Positions 10,447-19,920 of a stretch of DNA of 64,000 nucleotides are shown in pieces. The notes under the pieces were generated by a model, which was not told the DNA's origin, searched no databases, and was given only the letters and a program-made list of their open reading frames with translations. A program made the translations under genes and the position numbers. The stretch spans positions 62,001 to 126,000 of the forward strand of contig JAFAYQ010000016.1 in the NCBI GenBank assembly GCA_019240215.1, in the 5' to 3' direction. This DNA is from Actinomycetota bacterium. Lineage in GTDB: Bacteria; Actinomycetota; Actinomycetes; Streptosporangiales; Streptosporangiaceae. Position 1 is the first letter of the stretch; the number at the start of each line of letters is the position of its first letter.

Positions 10447-11763
10447 TCAGCGCGACAGTGACCGGCGCCGCAGCAGGATCAGGATGATCGCGGCCGCCGC
10501 CGCGCAGACGATCAGCACGATCGACGCGGCCGCCAGCCCGCCGGGGACGTGGCTGGTGGTCAGGCTGCCCGCGGTCACCGGCTCGGCCGCCCCGCTCGGC
10601 ACCCGGAACTTGGGCGCGGCGGGCTTGAGCGGCAGCGGGCTGACCAGCCGGCCCACCGCCGGCACCTTCCCGTCCTGGGCGAAGCCCCAGTTCAGCAGGG
10701 TCTTGGCGTAGTTGATCTCGGTGAGCGCGGGGCAGTGCAGCTCGGTCACGATCAGCGTCACGCCGTTCCGCTTGGCCAGCCCGATGTAGGTCGCGCCGGC
10801 CGCCGAGGTCCAGCCGATCTTCCCGCCGATGCCGCCCGGGTAGGTGGCGAGCAACGAGTTCTGGTTGGCCAGGGTCTCGGTCTTGGCCGGGCTGACGGTG
10901 AAGTTGTAGGTCCGGGTCTGGTCGTAGCGCAGGAAGGCGGGCTGGTTGAGCGCCGCCCGGGCGACCAGGGCCAGGTCGTAGGCGGACACGTGCTGGCCGG
11001 GGGCGTCCAGGCCGTTGGGGTCCTTGGCCGCGATGTCGTAGGCCTGCAGGTGGTGGGCCTCGGCGTTCATCAGCGTGATGCCGGCGCTGAGCGAGCCGGT
11101 GCCCTGGGCCAGGGCGATGGCGGCGTCGTTGGCCGAGATCAGCAGCAGCGCGTCGAACAGGCTGGCGACCTGGTAGTTGGACCCGGCCAGCAGCCCCACG
11201 ATGTTCGGGGTCACGTGGGCGGCGGCCGACGAGGCGGTGACGTAGGCGCCCGGGTTGAGCAGCGGGATCAGCGTGGCCGCGGTCAGCATCTTCAGCGTGC
11301 TGGCCGGCTTGAGCTGGCCGTGCGCGTCCTTGGCCGCCAGCACCTGGCCGCTGCCGGCGTCGGCCAGCGTGTAGGCCGAGCAGGGGACGCTCGGCACCCG
11401 TGGGGTCGCGCTGGACGGGTAGTTCGCGACCACGCCCGCGCTCGCCAGCTGACGGCCGCCCACGGTGGCCAGGTCCCTGGGGGTGGCGGTGGTGCTGGTC
11501 TGGGTCAGCAGCTGCGACGCGATCGCCTGGCCCTGGGCGGTCTCGGCCGCCGGCCGGGCCGGCGCCGCCGACGAGCTGGCCCCCGCGGTGGGCCCCGCGG
11601 CCGGCGAGCGGGCCCCATCGGCCGGCGTGCCCGCCGCCTGGGCCGCCTGGGCCGCCTGAGCCGGCGAGCTGAGCGCGCCCACCCCGGCCCCGGCGCACAC
11701 CACCACGGCCGCGGTGACGACCAAGCAGACCCTCAACAGAGCCGAACGAATACGCTCCGTCAC
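10447..11763 (-). CDS. D-alanyl-D-alanine carboxypeptidase (DacB/PBP type, membrane-anchored)
   Basis: Trims the terminal D-Ala of peptidoglycan stem peptides outside the membrane. From the GTG at 11763 the 438-residue protein starts with a typical signal peptide (ALLRVCLVVTAAVVV ... SPAQA), followed by an Ala/Pro-rich linker to about residue 95. Active-site motifs of the S11/PBP fold are SxxK at 155-158 (STLK), SxN at 210-212 (SAN) and K-I-G at 315-317 in GKIGWTSAAG, where KTG is usual. The C-terminus is a transmembrane helix followed by RRRSLSR. The open frame extends 17 codons further upstream, but those residues do not fit a signal peptide start. Confidence is high for family, lower for the exact start. 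Confidence 0.9.
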   Translation of the reverse strand: MTERIRSALLRVCLVVTAAVVVCAGAGVGALSSPAQAAQAAQAAGTPADGARSPAAGPTAGASSSAAPARPAAETAQGQAIASQLLTQTSTTATPRDLATVGGRQLASAGVVANYPSSATPRVPSVPCSAYTLADAGSGQVLAAKDAHGQLKPASTLKMLTAATLIPLLNPGAYVTASSAAAHVTPNIVGLLAGSNYQVASLFDALLLISANDAAIALAQGTGSLSAGITLMNAEAHHLQAYDIAAKDPNGLDAPGQHVSAYDLALVARAALNQPAFLRYDQTRTYNFTVSPAKTETLANQNSLLATYPGGIGGKIGWTSAAGATYIGLAKRNGVTLIVTELHCPALTEINYAKTLLNWGFAQDGKVPAVGRLVSPLPLKPAAPKFRVPSGAAEPVTAGSLTTSHVPGGLAAASIVLIVCAAAAAIILILLRRRSLSR

Positions 11764-12125
11764 CAGTACAGCCTCGCCTTCACCGCTCTCCTTTTCAACG
11801 ACCGGGCGACCCACGGATGGTATGACGGGCCTGCCGCCGATGTGAGCCGTAGCCGTAATCTGAGGTCATGGACCCTATGCCGGGAGCCGGACGGCCAATC
11901 GAACCCACCTGCGATGAAGGCCAGCTTACGGATTCCCGGCCGCGCCCGAGGCGAAGTAGCCCGGCCCACCGCGTCGGTTCGCGAGCATGGCCGCCGGGCC
12001 GGTCCTTTTGCCGCGACTAATCATCCGCAACCAATTTGGGCCACCAAATCCACTCTTCTCTCCATATCTGTACACATTCAATTTCGCGCAGACCCTGAAA
12101 TCGTTTGCGCTAGCGGAGGTCGGTC
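11764..12125. other. Divergent intergenic region
   Basis: This 362-bp region separates the carboxypeptidase (minus) from the YbdK-like ligase (plus), so it should hold both promoters. The right part (about 12010-12110) is clearly AT-richer than the window average. I see no gene or known riboswitch. Confidence 0.5.
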
Positions 12126-13292
12126 GTGGCTATCAGCTGGAATTCCTCGCAGGGCCCCACCCTCGGCGTCGAATGGGAAGTGCAGCTCATCGACGCCCAG
12201 ACCAGGCTCCTGCGCCAGGACGCGGATCAGGTGCTGGCCGGGCTGACCGGGGTCGACGCCAGCGGTGAGCATCCGCATATCCGGCACGAGCTCATGCAGT
12301 CGACGGTCGAGATCGTCACCGGAATTTGCAGCACGGTTTCCGAAGCGCGGGCCGACCTGGAGAAGAATATCGCCGAACTCCGGCGCAGCGCAGACAATCA
12401 CGGTATCGTTCTGGCTTGCGCCGGCACGCATCCTGTAAGCAGTTGGCGTGACGCGAAGATGGCGCCCATAAAGCGCTATGCGGAAATTGTCGAGCAAATG
12501 CAGTGGCTCGCCCGGAGGATCCAGACTTTCGGCGTCCATGTGCACGTGGGGTTGCGCGACGGGAGCAAGGCGATTCCGATCGTCAATGCCCTCGCTTCGT
12601 ATCTGCCGCATTTTCTCGCGCTGACCGCGTCCAGCCCGTTCTGGAACGGGGAGGACACCGGGCTCGCCTCGACCCGGGCCATCATCTTCGGTGACCTGCC
12701 GACTGCGGGACCTCCGCACCGGCTCTCGGACTGGGGTGAGTTCGAGGAGTACATGGACACGTTGCTGCGGGCTCGGACGATCCGCAGCATCAAGGAGGTC
12801 TGGTGGGACATCCGTCCGCACGCGGATCTGGGCACGATCGAGATCCGCATGTTCGACGGCCTGTCCACCGCCCGGGAGGTCGCGATGGTCACCGCGCTTT
12901 CGCAGAGCCTGGTGCAGCTGTTCGACGCCCAGCTCGACCGGGGCTACCGGCTGCCAAGTCCGTCATCTTGGGTCGTTCGCGACAACAAGTGGCGGGCAAC
13001 GAGATATGGTCTTGACGCGACGGTGATCACCGATGAGTCAGGGACGACAGCGCCGCTGCGCGATGAGCTGTACGAGCTCGTTCGCGAGCTGGAGCCCACC
13101 GCTGACCGGCTTGGCTGTCTCGAAGAGCTGCAGGTAGCCTCAGAAGTGCTTGAATACGGGGCTTCTTACGAGAGACAACGTGCCATTCTGGCCCATCTCG
13201 GCGATATGACCGACGTCATTGATGCGCTTGTCACGGAGTTTGCCGAGGACCGTTTCGTCATCCCGGGGGAAGGCGGGCATGGAAGGAAATGA
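12126..13292 (+). CDS. Carboxylate-amine ligase, YbdK / glutamate-cysteine ligase family 2
   Basis: Members of this family join a carboxylate, usually glutamate gamma-carboxyl, to an amine with ATP; E. coli YbdK has weak glutamate-cysteine ligase activity. Family landmarks in the 388-residue product are TLGVEWEVQLID near the start, IRHELMQSTVEIVTGIC, ACAGTHPVSSW, FGVHVHVGLRD and DLGTIEIRMFDG. The GTG start has GGAGG six bases upstream. The gene uses more A/T-ending codons than its neighbours (for example in 12330-12480). Its last 14 bp overlap the next gene, so the ligase and amidohydrolase are coupled. The true substrate cannot be read from the sequence. Confidence 0.85.
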   Translation: MAISWNSSQGPTLGVEWEVQLIDAQTRLLRQDADQVLAGLTGVDASGEHPHIRHELMQSTVEIVTGICSTVSEARADLEKNIAELRRSADNHGIVLACAGTHPVSSWRDAKMAPIKRYAEIVEQMQWLARRIQTFGVHVHVGLRDGSKAIPIVNALASYLPHFLALTASSPFWNGEDTGLASTRAIIFGDLPTAGPPHRLSDWGEFEEYMDTLLRARTIRSIKEVWWDIRPHADLGTIEIRMFDGLSTAREVAMVTALSQSLVQLFDAQLDRGYRLPSPSSWVVRDNKWRATRYGLDATVITDESGTTAPLRDELYELVRELEPTADRLGCLEELQVASEVLEYGASYERQRAILAHLGDMTDVIDALVTEFAEDRFVIPGEGGHGRK

Positions 13293-14559
13293 CCTGGCGG
13301 GCGATCTCGAAGCCTTCATCGCTGAGCATGAGGCCGAGCTCGTTGAGTTTCGCCGAGACCTGCACGCCCACCCGGAAGTCGGCTACGCCGAGCACCGGAC
13401 GACCCGGCGGATCGCGCTGCGGCTGGCCGCGGCCGGCCTGCGCCCGGTCATCCTGCCCAAAGGCACCGGGCTGATCGTCGACGTCGGCGGCGACGGCCGC
13501 GAGCCCGCCGTCAGCCAGCGCCGGATCGTCGCCCTGCGGGCCGACATCGACGCGCTGCCGATGGCGGACGAGAAGAGCGTCCCCTACCGGTCCACCGTGC
13601 CCAACGTCTGCCACGCCTGCGGCCACGACGTGCACACCTCGATCCTGCTCGGCACCGGCCTGTTCCTGGCCAACCAGGCGTCCCGCGGCCTGCTGCCGGG
13701 GCGGGTCCGGCTGATCTTCCAGCCCGCCGAGGAGGTCCCCGGGGGCGCCCTCGACGTGCTCGCGGCGGGCGGCATCACCTCGGTCGGCCGCATCTTCGCG
13801 CTGCACTGCGACCCGCGCATCGACGTCGGCAAGATCGGCTTCCGCAGCGGGCCGATCACCGCCGCCTGTGACCGCATCTCGGTCCGGATCACCGGCCCCG
13901 GCGGTCACACCGCCCGCCCGCACCTGACCGCCGACCTGGTCTACGCGCTCGGCAAGATCGTCACCGAGCTGCCCGCCGCGCTGTCCCGCCGGGTCGACCC
14001 CCGCTCCAGCCTCAGCCTGGTCTGGGGCCACGTCTCGGCCGGCTCGACCGCCAACGCGATCCCGGACGAGGGCGTCGCCGAGGGCACCGTCCGCTGCCTG
14101 GACGACCAGGCCTGGCACGGCGCCCCCGACCTGCTCAAGGAGCTCATCGACTCGGTCGCCACCGCCTACGGGGTGCACGCCGAGATGACCTACGCCCGCA
14201 GCGTGCCGCCGACCGTCAACGACCCGCTCAGCACCTCGATGTTCACCGCCGCGGCGGAGCAGACGCTGGGCGCCGACGCGGTCGTGACCACCCCGCAGAG
14301 CCTGGGCGGCGAGGACTTCGCCTGGTACCTGGAGTCGGTGCCCGGCTCCTACGCCCGCCTCGGCGTCCGCCCGCCCGGCTCCACCCAGGAGCTGGACATC
14401 CACCAGCCCATGTTCGACGTGGACGAGCGGGCCATCGGGGTCGGCGTGCACGTGATGGCGGCCACCGCCCTCAACGCCCTGTGGGACGACAGCACCCGCG
14501 TCACCGAATCGCTCCCGGGCGCCGCCGCCTTACCGTCCGCGTCGTCCGCGGGGGCGTGA
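13279..14559 (+). CDS. M20-family amidohydrolase / metallopeptidase
   Basis: A 426-residue M20D-type hydrolase that cleaves amide bonds of N-acyl amino acids or related conjugates. Metal-ligand motifs are HACGHDVHT at about 112-120, the catalytic Glu pair in QPAEEVPGGALD, HCDPRIDVG, and the late GGEDFAWYL and DIHQPMFDVDE. The insertion domain carries ITGPGGHTARPH, which supplies the dimer-contact histidine. The ATG at 13279 is 14 bp inside the previous gene, preceded by GGGGGAAGGCGGG. A short Ala/Ser-rich tail ends the protein. Coupling to a carboxylate-amine ligase suggests one enzyme makes and the other breaks an amide in the same small-molecule pathway (inference). Confidence 0.9.
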   Translation: MEGNDLAGDLEAFIAEHEAELVEFRRDLHAHPEVGYAEHRTTRRIALRLAAAGLRPVILPKGTGLIVDVGGDGREPAVSQRRIVALRADIDALPMADEKSVPYRSTVPNVCHACGHDVHTSILLGTGLFLANQASRGLLPGRVRLIFQPAEEVPGGALDVLAAGGITSVGRIFALHCDPRIDVGKIGFRSGPITAACDRISVRITGPGGHTARPHLTADLVYALGKIVTELPAALSRRVDPRSSLSLVWGHVSAGSTANAIPDEGVAEGTVRCLDDQAWHGAPDLLKELIDSVATAYGVHAEMTYARSVPPTVNDPLSTSMFTAAAEQTLGADAVVTTPQSLGGEDFAWYLESVPGSYARLGVRPPGSTQELDIHQPMFDVDERAIGVGVHVMAATALNALWDDSTRVTESLPGAAALPSASSAGA

Positions 14560-14595
14560 GCGGCCGGTTCTCCCGATAGGGGAGAATGGCGCAAC

Positions 14596-16002
14596 GTGAG
14601 ACAGTCCCGCATGCGCATCGCGATCATCGGCGGCGGTCCCGGCGGTTACGAGGCCGCGCTGATCGCCGCCCAGCTCGGCGCCCAGGTCACGCTGGCCGAA
14701 CGTGACGGCCTGGGCGGCGCCTGCGTGCTCACCGACTGCGTGCCGTCCAAGGCCCTGATCGAGGTGTCGAGCACCGTCACCGTGCTGAACGGCTCGCCCG
14801 ACCTCGGCATCCAGCTCCCGGGGGCGACCGACGCGAACGGCGGCCGCCCGCGGGCGGGGGTCGACGCCGACCGCGTCTACCGGCGGATCAAGAGCCTCGC
14901 CCAGGCCCAGTCGCGGGACGTCGCCGCCCGCGTCGCGTCCGAGGGCATCGAGGTCATCAACGACACCGGACGGCTGGCTGGGCCGGGCAAGATCCGGGCC
15001 GGTGGCCAGGAGATCGCCGCCGACGCGGTGCTGCTGGCGGTGGGCGCGCACCCGCGGGTGCTGCCCGACTCGGTGCCCGACGGCGAGCGCATCCTCAACT
15101 GGCGCCAGCTGTATGACCTGCCGGAGATCCCTGAGGAGCTGATCGTGGTCGGCTCGGGGGTGACCGGGGCCGAGTTCGCCAGCGCCTACCAGTCGCTGGG
15201 GTCCAAGGTGACGCTGGTCTCCTCCCGCACCCGGGTGCTGCCGCACGAGGACGTGGACGCGGCCGTGGTCATCGAGGAGGTGTTCCGGCGCCGGGGCATG
15301 ACCGTGCTCGGCCGCTCGCGGGCGGCCGGGGTCAAGCGCGACGGCGACCGGGTGGTGGTCACGCTGACCGACGGCCGGGTGGTACGCGGTTCGCACTGCC
15401 TGCTGACCGTGGGCATGGAACCCAGCGTGGCCGGCATCGGCCTGGAAGAGGCCGGGGTCAAGCTCGACGACCGCGGCTTCGTCGAGGTCGACCGGGTGTC
15501 CCGCACCTCCGCCCCCGGCGTCTACGCGGCCGGCGACTGCACCGGGGTGCTGATGCTGGCCTCGGTCGCCGCCATGCAGGGCCGGATCGCGATGTGGCAC
15601 GCGCTGGGCGAGGCGGTGCACCCGATCCGGCTCAGCCACGTGGCCGCCACCATCTTCACCGACCCGGAGATCGCCACCGTCGGGGTCACCGCGTCGGCGG
15701 TCGAGAGCGGCGAAGTCCCGGCCGCCGAGGTCAAGCTGCCGCTGGCCGGCAACCCCCGGGCCAAGATGGCGGGCATCCGCGACGGCCTGGTCAAGCTTTA
15801 CGCCCGGCCCGACACCTCGGTAGTGCTGGGCGGCGTGATCGTCGCCCCCCGGGCCAGCGAGCTCATCCTCCCGGTGTCGGTCGCGGTCGAGCAGCGGCTC
15901 ACCGTCGACCAGCTGGCCCAGACGTTCACCGTCTACCCGTCCCTGTCCGGCAGCCTGGCCGAGGCGGCCAGGAAGCTGATGAGGTACGGCGACTTCAATT
16001 AA
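14596..16002 (+). CDS. lpdA: LpdA-like FAD-dependent disulfide reductase / quinone reductase
   Basis: A pyridine-nucleotide flavoprotein of 468 residues closely resembling mycobacterial LpdA (Rv3303c), an NAD(P)H-quinone reductase rather than a true dihydrolipoamide dehydrogenase. It shows IAIIGGGPGGYEAALIA (FAD Rossmann), GERILNWRQLYDLPE, VVGSGVTGAEFASAY (NADH site), YAAGDCTG and the C-terminal dimer interface with YPSLSGSLAEAARKL. The active-site segment is GGACVLTDCVPSK, so the redox pair C-x4-C is complete, whereas the C-terminal His of true Lpd is replaced by Tyr. GTG at 14596 is used here; an ATG at 14611 is the alternative start. Confidence 0.88.
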   Translation: MRQSRMRIAIIGGGPGGYEAALIAAQLGAQVTLAERDGLGGACVLTDCVPSKALIEVSSTVTVLNGSPDLGIQLPGATDANGGRPRAGVDADRVYRRIKSLAQAQSRDVAARVASEGIEVINDTGRLAGPGKIRAGGQEIAADAVLLAVGAHPRVLPDSVPDGERILNWRQLYDLPEIPEELIVVGSGVTGAEFASAYQSLGSKVTLVSSRTRVLPHEDVDAAVVIEEVFRRRGMTVLGRSRAAGVKRDGDRVVVTLTDGRVVRGSHCLLTVGMEPSVAGIGLEEAGVKLDDRGFVEVDRVSRTSAPGVYAAGDCTGVLMLASVAAMQGRIAMWHALGEAVHPIRLSHVAATIFTDPEIATVGVTASAVESGEVPAAEVKLPLAGNPRAKMAGIRDGLVKLYARPDTSVVLGGVIVAPRASELILPVSVAVEQRLTVDQLAQTFTVYPSLSGSLAEAARKLMRYGDFN

Positions 16003-16229
16003 AGGGTCCCACCACCGGGGCGCTTCGCTTTCGGTGGGGCCCGGCCGCTGATCGCTTCGTTTCCGGTGCAGTGCCGCCGTTTCCGGGGGCGTTAGGTTCG
16101 TTATACGGGCAGTCGGCCGCTGCGAGCGAATTGCGCCCCAGCCGGTTCGCCGCCGACTACCGGCGCCGCTTCTGCCTGCCCGCCCAGCCACACCCTGCGC
16201 ACCTGAACCATCCGGCCTGAGGAGCACTC

Positions 16230-17174
16230 ATGCCGCAGATATTCGAGGCCACTGACCCCGATGTGGCCAGTGAGATCTTCCGCCAGCAGTACACCGCGAT
16301 GAGGATGCGGGTGCAGGGCAGCCAGCCCCTGCTCCGCCTGGCCAGCACCCCGGTGGGCCGCGCCCGGCTGGACCGCGCCACCTTCCTGATGGAACTGGAC
16401 GGCTACGCCGACCCGCTGGAGACGGTCGGCGTCCTGTACGTGCGCACCGGCACCGTCCGCTGCTCCTGCGACGGCGTGGAGACGACCTACGGTCCCGGCG
16501 ACACCGGCTTCCCGGTCCCGCTCGGGCGGCGCTGGGCCACCCACCTGCACGACGTGGACTCTGAACTGGTCATGCTCGACCCGGCCCTGCTGGCCGAGAC
16601 CGCGGGCACCGAGCCCGAGGCCGGCGCGCCGGTGCGGCTGCTGTCCAACCGCCCCCGGTCCGAACCGGCCGCGGCCCAGCTGTGGCGCACCGCCGAGGCG
16701 GTCCGCACCCTCACCACCAGCCAGGCCGACGGCGAACCGTACCCGCTGCTGGTCAGCTCGGCCGCCCGCCTGCTGGCCGCCTCGGTGCTGGCCGCGTTCC
16801 CCAGCACCGCGTTCCCCGAGCCGACGATCGAGGACCGCCACGACGCCCACCGGGCCGCCCTGCGCCGCGCGATCAGCTTCATCGACGAGAACGCCACGGC
16901 CGACATCACCATCAACGACATCGCCGCGGCCGCGTTCGTCACCCCGCGGGCCGTCCAGCTGGCGTTCCGCCGCCACCTCGGCATCACCCCGATGGAGTAC
17001 CTGCGCCGCGTCCGCCTGGAGCACGCCCACCGCGACCTGCTGGCCGCCGACCCCGCCCACGAGACCGTCACCACCATCGCCTACCGCTGGGGCTTCGCCA
17101 GCCCGGGCCGGTTCAGCGCCTACTACCGCGCCGCCTACGGAATCCCGCCCAGCCGCACCCTGCGTCACGACTGA
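16230..17174 (+). CDS. AraC-family transcriptional regulator
   Basis: A 314-residue cytosolic DNA-binding protein. The N-terminal about 190 residues form a cupin-like sensor region (FLMELDGYADPLETVGVLYV, TTYGPGDTGFPVPLG), similar to the AraC-binding-like domain of regulators. The C-terminal about 105 residues are two AraC helix-turn-helix motifs: ITINDIAAAAFVTPRAVQLAFRRHLG and TTIAYRWGFASPGRFSAYYRAAYG, with PMEYLRRVRLEHAH between them. RBS TGAGGAG lies just before the ATG. The ligand and targets are unknown; the gene is convergent with the DUF5313-like gene and no obvious target is adjacent. Confidence 0.9.
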   Translation: MPQIFEATDPDVASEIFRQQYTAMRMRVQGSQPLLRLASTPVGRARLDRATFLMELDGYADPLETVGVLYVRTGTVRCSCDGVETTYGPGDTGFPVPLGRRWATHLHDVDSELVMLDPALLAETAGTEPEAGAPVRLLSNRPRSEPAAAQLWRTAEAVRTLTTSQADGEPYPLLVSSAARLLAASVLAAFPSTAFPEPTIEDRHDAHRAALRRAISFIDENATADITINDIAAAAFVTPRAVQLAFRRHLGITPMEYLRRVRLEHAHRDLLAADPAHETVTTIAYRWGFASPGRFSAYYRAAYGIPPSRTLRHD

Positions 17175-17183
17175 CCGGAGACC

Positions 17184-17525
17184 CTAGTGGGCGGGGTGGC
17201 CCAGATCCGGGTCGTCGGGCACGGGGAGGTCGTGCTGGCGCAGCCGGGCGATGCGGATGTCGTCGGCGTAGACGGTGACGATGAACACGCTGCCCAGGAA
17301 GGCCAGCAGCGGGACCATCACCCGCAGCCAGGGCGGGCCCGGCAGCAGCGCCAGCACCGCGCAGATCGGCAGCATGACCGTGAGGTGGCGCAGCACGGTG
17401 CGGCCGCGCCAGCCCGCATCGGTCAGCTCGTGCCGCACCCATTCCCGGTTGGCGGGCGGCAGGCGGAAGCCGACCGCGAACTTCAGCTTGCCGCCCAGGC
17501 CCGGGTCACCAGGGATCCGGGGCAC
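17184..17525 (-). CDS. Small two-helix membrane protein, DUF5313-like
   Basis: A 113-residue protein with two predicted membrane helices (about residues 46-62 and 66-84, LTVMLPICAVLALLPG and VMVPLLAFLGSVFIVTVY) and polar ends. The N-terminus GFRLPPANREWVRHELTDAGW and overall arrangement resemble actinobacterial DUF5313 proteins of unknown function. It lies 6 bp downstream of the acyl-CoA carboxylase subunit gene, so it is probably in the same transcript. Confidence 0.7.
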   Translation of the reverse strand: MPRIPGDPGLGGKLKFAVGFRLPPANREWVRHELTDAGWRGRTVLRHLTVMLPICAVLALLPGPPWLRVMVPLLAFLGSVFIVTVYADDIRIARLRQHDLPVPDDPDLGHPAH

Positions 17526-17531
17526 GAGAAG

Positions 17532-19289
17532 TCAGTCCTCGATCCGGCAGATCACAGTGCCCGAGGTTACCGTCTGGCCGACCTCGACGGCCAGGCCGGC
17601 CACGGTGCCGTCCTTGTGGGCGGTCAGCGGCTGCTCCATCTTCATCGCCTCGAGCACCACGATCGGGTCGCCGGCCGACACCGTCTGGCCGTCGGACGCG
17701 ACCAGCTTGACGATCGTGCCCTGCATGGGGGTGGCCAGCTCGTCGCCGCCCCCGGCGGCGGCCGCGTGCTTGCTGCGGCGGCCGCCGCGGCGCTTCTCGG
17801 CCGCCTGGCCGTGGCCGGCCGCGGGCGCGGCCACGGTCAGCGCGGCCGGCACCACCACCTCGACCCGCTTGCCGCCGACCTCGATGATCATCCGCTCGCG
17901 GGGCCCGGGCTCCTCGGCCTCGTCGGCCTCCTGCGGCTCGAGGTCGGCCGCGGGCGCGAAGTCGGTCTCGATCCAGCGGGTGTAGACGCCGAACGGCTCG
18001 CCGGTGAAGGCCGGGTCGCGGACCACCGCGCGGTGGAACGGCAGCACGGTCGGCATGCCCTCGACCTTGAACTCGGCCAGCGCCCGGCGGGAGCGCTCGA
18101 GCGCCTGCTCGCGGGTGGCGCCGGTGACGATCAGCTTGCCGATCAGCGAGTCGTAGGCCTGGGGGACGGTCATGCCCGGCTCGTACCCGAGGTCGAGCCG
18201 GACCCCGGGCCCGGACGGCAGCTCCCAGGACCGGATCGGGCCGGGCGCGGGCATGAAGTTGCGGGCCGGGTCCTCGGCATTGATGCGGAACTCGATCGAG
18301 TGGCCGCGCGGGGCCGGGTCGTCGTAGCCGATCGGCTCGCCGTCGGCGATCCGGAACATCTCCCGCACCAGGTCGAGGCCGGTGACCTCCTCGCTGACCG
18401 GGTGCTCGACCTGCAGCCGGGTGTTGACCTCGAGGAAGCTGATCGAGCCGTCCTGCCCGACCAGGAACTCGCAGGTGCCCGCGCCCCGGTAACCGGCCCG
18501 GCGCAGGATCGCCTTGGACGAGGAGTACAGCAGGCCGACCTGCTCGGCCGACAGGAACGGGGCAGGCGCCTCCTCGACCAGCTTCTGGTGGCGGCGCTGC
18601 AGGGAACAGTCGCGGGTGGAGACGATCACCACGTTGCCGTGCGCGTCGGCCAGGCACTGGGTCTCCACGTGCCGCGGCCGGTCCAGGTAACGCTCGACGA
18701 AGCACTCGCCGCGGCCGAACGCGGCCACCGCCTCGCGCACCGCCGACTCGTACAGGTCGGGGATCTCCTCCATCTTCCAGGCGACCTTGAGCCCGCGGCC
18801 GCCGCCGCCGAACGCGGCCTTGATCGCGATCGGCAGGCCGTGCTCCTCGGCGAACGCGACGACTTCCTCGGGGCCGGACACCGGGTCGGAGGTGCCCGGG
18901 GTGAGCGGGGCCTCGACCTCGAGCGCGATGTGGCGGGCGCGAACCTTGTCGCCGAGCGCCTCGATGGCTTCCGGCGGCGGCCCGATCCAGGTCAGCCCGG
19001 CCGCTTCCACGGCCCGGGCGAAGTCGGCGTTCTCGGCCAGGAATCCGTAGCCGGGGTGCACGCCGTCGGCGCCCGACTCGGTGGCGATCTTGACGATCTT
19101 GTCGATGTCCAGGTAGGTCTCGGCGGCGGTCGCCCCGTCCAGCGCGTACGCCTCGTCGGCGAGCCGGGTGTGCAGCGCGTCGATGTCCTGCTCGGCATAG
19201 ATGGCGACACTGGTCAGACCGGCATCCCGGCAGGCCCGGATGACGCGGACCGCGATCTCGCCACGATTCGCGATGAGGACCTTCCGCAC
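17532..19289 (-). CDS. accA: Acetyl/propionyl-CoA carboxylase alpha chain (biotin carboxylase + BCCP)
   Basis: A 585-residue fusion that carboxylates biotin with ATP and bicarbonate and carries it for transfer to acyl-CoA. Residues 1-445 are biotin carboxylase: [17 protein letters not shown], the ATP-grasp loop [26 protein letters not shown], and the active site [16 protein letters not shown] charged Ala-rich linker follows. The C-terminal about 75 residues are the biotinyl domain with EAMKMEQ, the Lys being biotinylated. The carboxyltransferase (AccB/PccB-type) subunit is not in the window. It starts at GTG 19289. Confidence 0.95.
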   Translation of the reverse strand: MRKVLIANRGEIAVRVIRACRDAGLTSVAIYAEQDIDALHTRLADEAYALDGATAAETYLDIDKIVKIATESGADGVHPGYGFLAENADFARAVEAAGLTWIGPPPEAIEALGDKVRARHIALEVEAPLTPGTSDPVSGPEEVVAFAEEHGLPIAIKAAFGGGGRGLKVAWKMEEIPDLYESAVREAVAAFGRGECFVERYLDRPRHVETQCLADAHGNVVIVSTRDCSLQRRHQKLVEEAPAPFLSAEQVGLLYSSSKAILRRAGYRGAGTCEFLVGQDGSISFLEVNTRLQVEHPVSEEVTGLDLVREMFRIADGEPIGYDDPAPRGHSIEFRINAEDPARNFMPAPGPIRSWELPSGPGVRLDLGYEPGMTVPQAYDSLIGKLIVTGATREQALERSRRALAEFKVEGMPTVLPFHRAVVRDPAFTGEPFGVYTRWIETDFAPAADLEPQEADEAEEPGPRERMIIEVGGKRVEVVVPAALTVAAPAAGHGQAAEKRRGGRRSKHAAAAGGGDELATPMQGTIVKLVASDGQTVSAGDPIVVLEAMKMEQPLTAHKDGTVAGLAVEVGQTVTSGTVICRIED

Positions 19290-19920
19290 GGCTACCTCTT
19301 CTCTGGATTGGCACCCATCGATGCCGGGTTCGTGCCTATCGTCGGATTGGTCGCCGGCCGCGACGGAGCCACCTGAAACGGAAATGTAAGGAGTCTAGCT
19401 TCGGCCGCTCTGTGATGATCTACCCGGCTCCGGCCGCGCCGAGTCAGCGTCCAGCCCAATCGGCGGGAATTCACCGTCTGGCCCCGTGATTACGGAATGA
19501 CACTTCCGGTGCTGGGTAAGAGCCAGCGACCGGTATGCCCGTGGTCGGCCCGACCGCACCGGCCTGCCGACCCGGCGCATACTCACCGTTAGATTCACTC
19601 CGGTTGCAAGAAGGACGTTCCCGCATGAACCGGTACAAATAACCTCACAGGTCGCTCCGTAACCGTAGATGTCTCCCGGTGTAGGCCCTTCCTCAACCGA
19701 AGCGTGACCTCCGGTACGTAGAGTGAGCGGCACTATCGGTTGTGGTATCGCCAGCCCCTCATCAGGCGTTACGCAGCCGCCCGGTACCCCGGACGCCGCC
19801 GTCCGGTGCACCAGAGTCGCAAAATAACGTGCGTGTACGCGTCAGCCCTGCATGGGCGGGCTGGCTCCCGCGTCTCGCCGGAAGGAGCCCCGTGCAGCAG
19901 TTCATCCCGGGGGGCCGCAG
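19290..19920. other. Divergent intergenic region, 0.63 kb
   Basis: Separates the carboxylase gene (minus) from the GGDEF-EAL gene (plus), so it should contain both promoters. It has AT-richer patches (19480-19690). A minus-strand frame at 19395-19811 stays open, but its residue composition is unlike actinobacterial proteins and it has no ribosome site. I could not fit a c-di-GMP (GEMM) or ydaO riboswitch. Confidence 0.5.

Noticed and set aside
16003-16229. Possible terminator hairpin near 16009-16040 after the LpdA-like gene
   Set aside because: Only about 6 bp of clean pairing (CCCACC/GGTGGG) with a long loop; too weak to list as a feature.
19395-19811. Open minus-strand frame of 138 codons between the carboxylase and GGDEF-EAL genes
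   Set aside because: No ribosome site, residue composition unlike other proteins of the window, no recognisable motif; it lies in the shared promoter region.
19290-19920. Possible c-di-GMP or c-di-AMP riboswitch before the GGDEF-EAL gene
   Set aside because: The conserved core sequences of the GEMM and ydaO classes could not be placed; a covariance-model search would be needed to reopen this.
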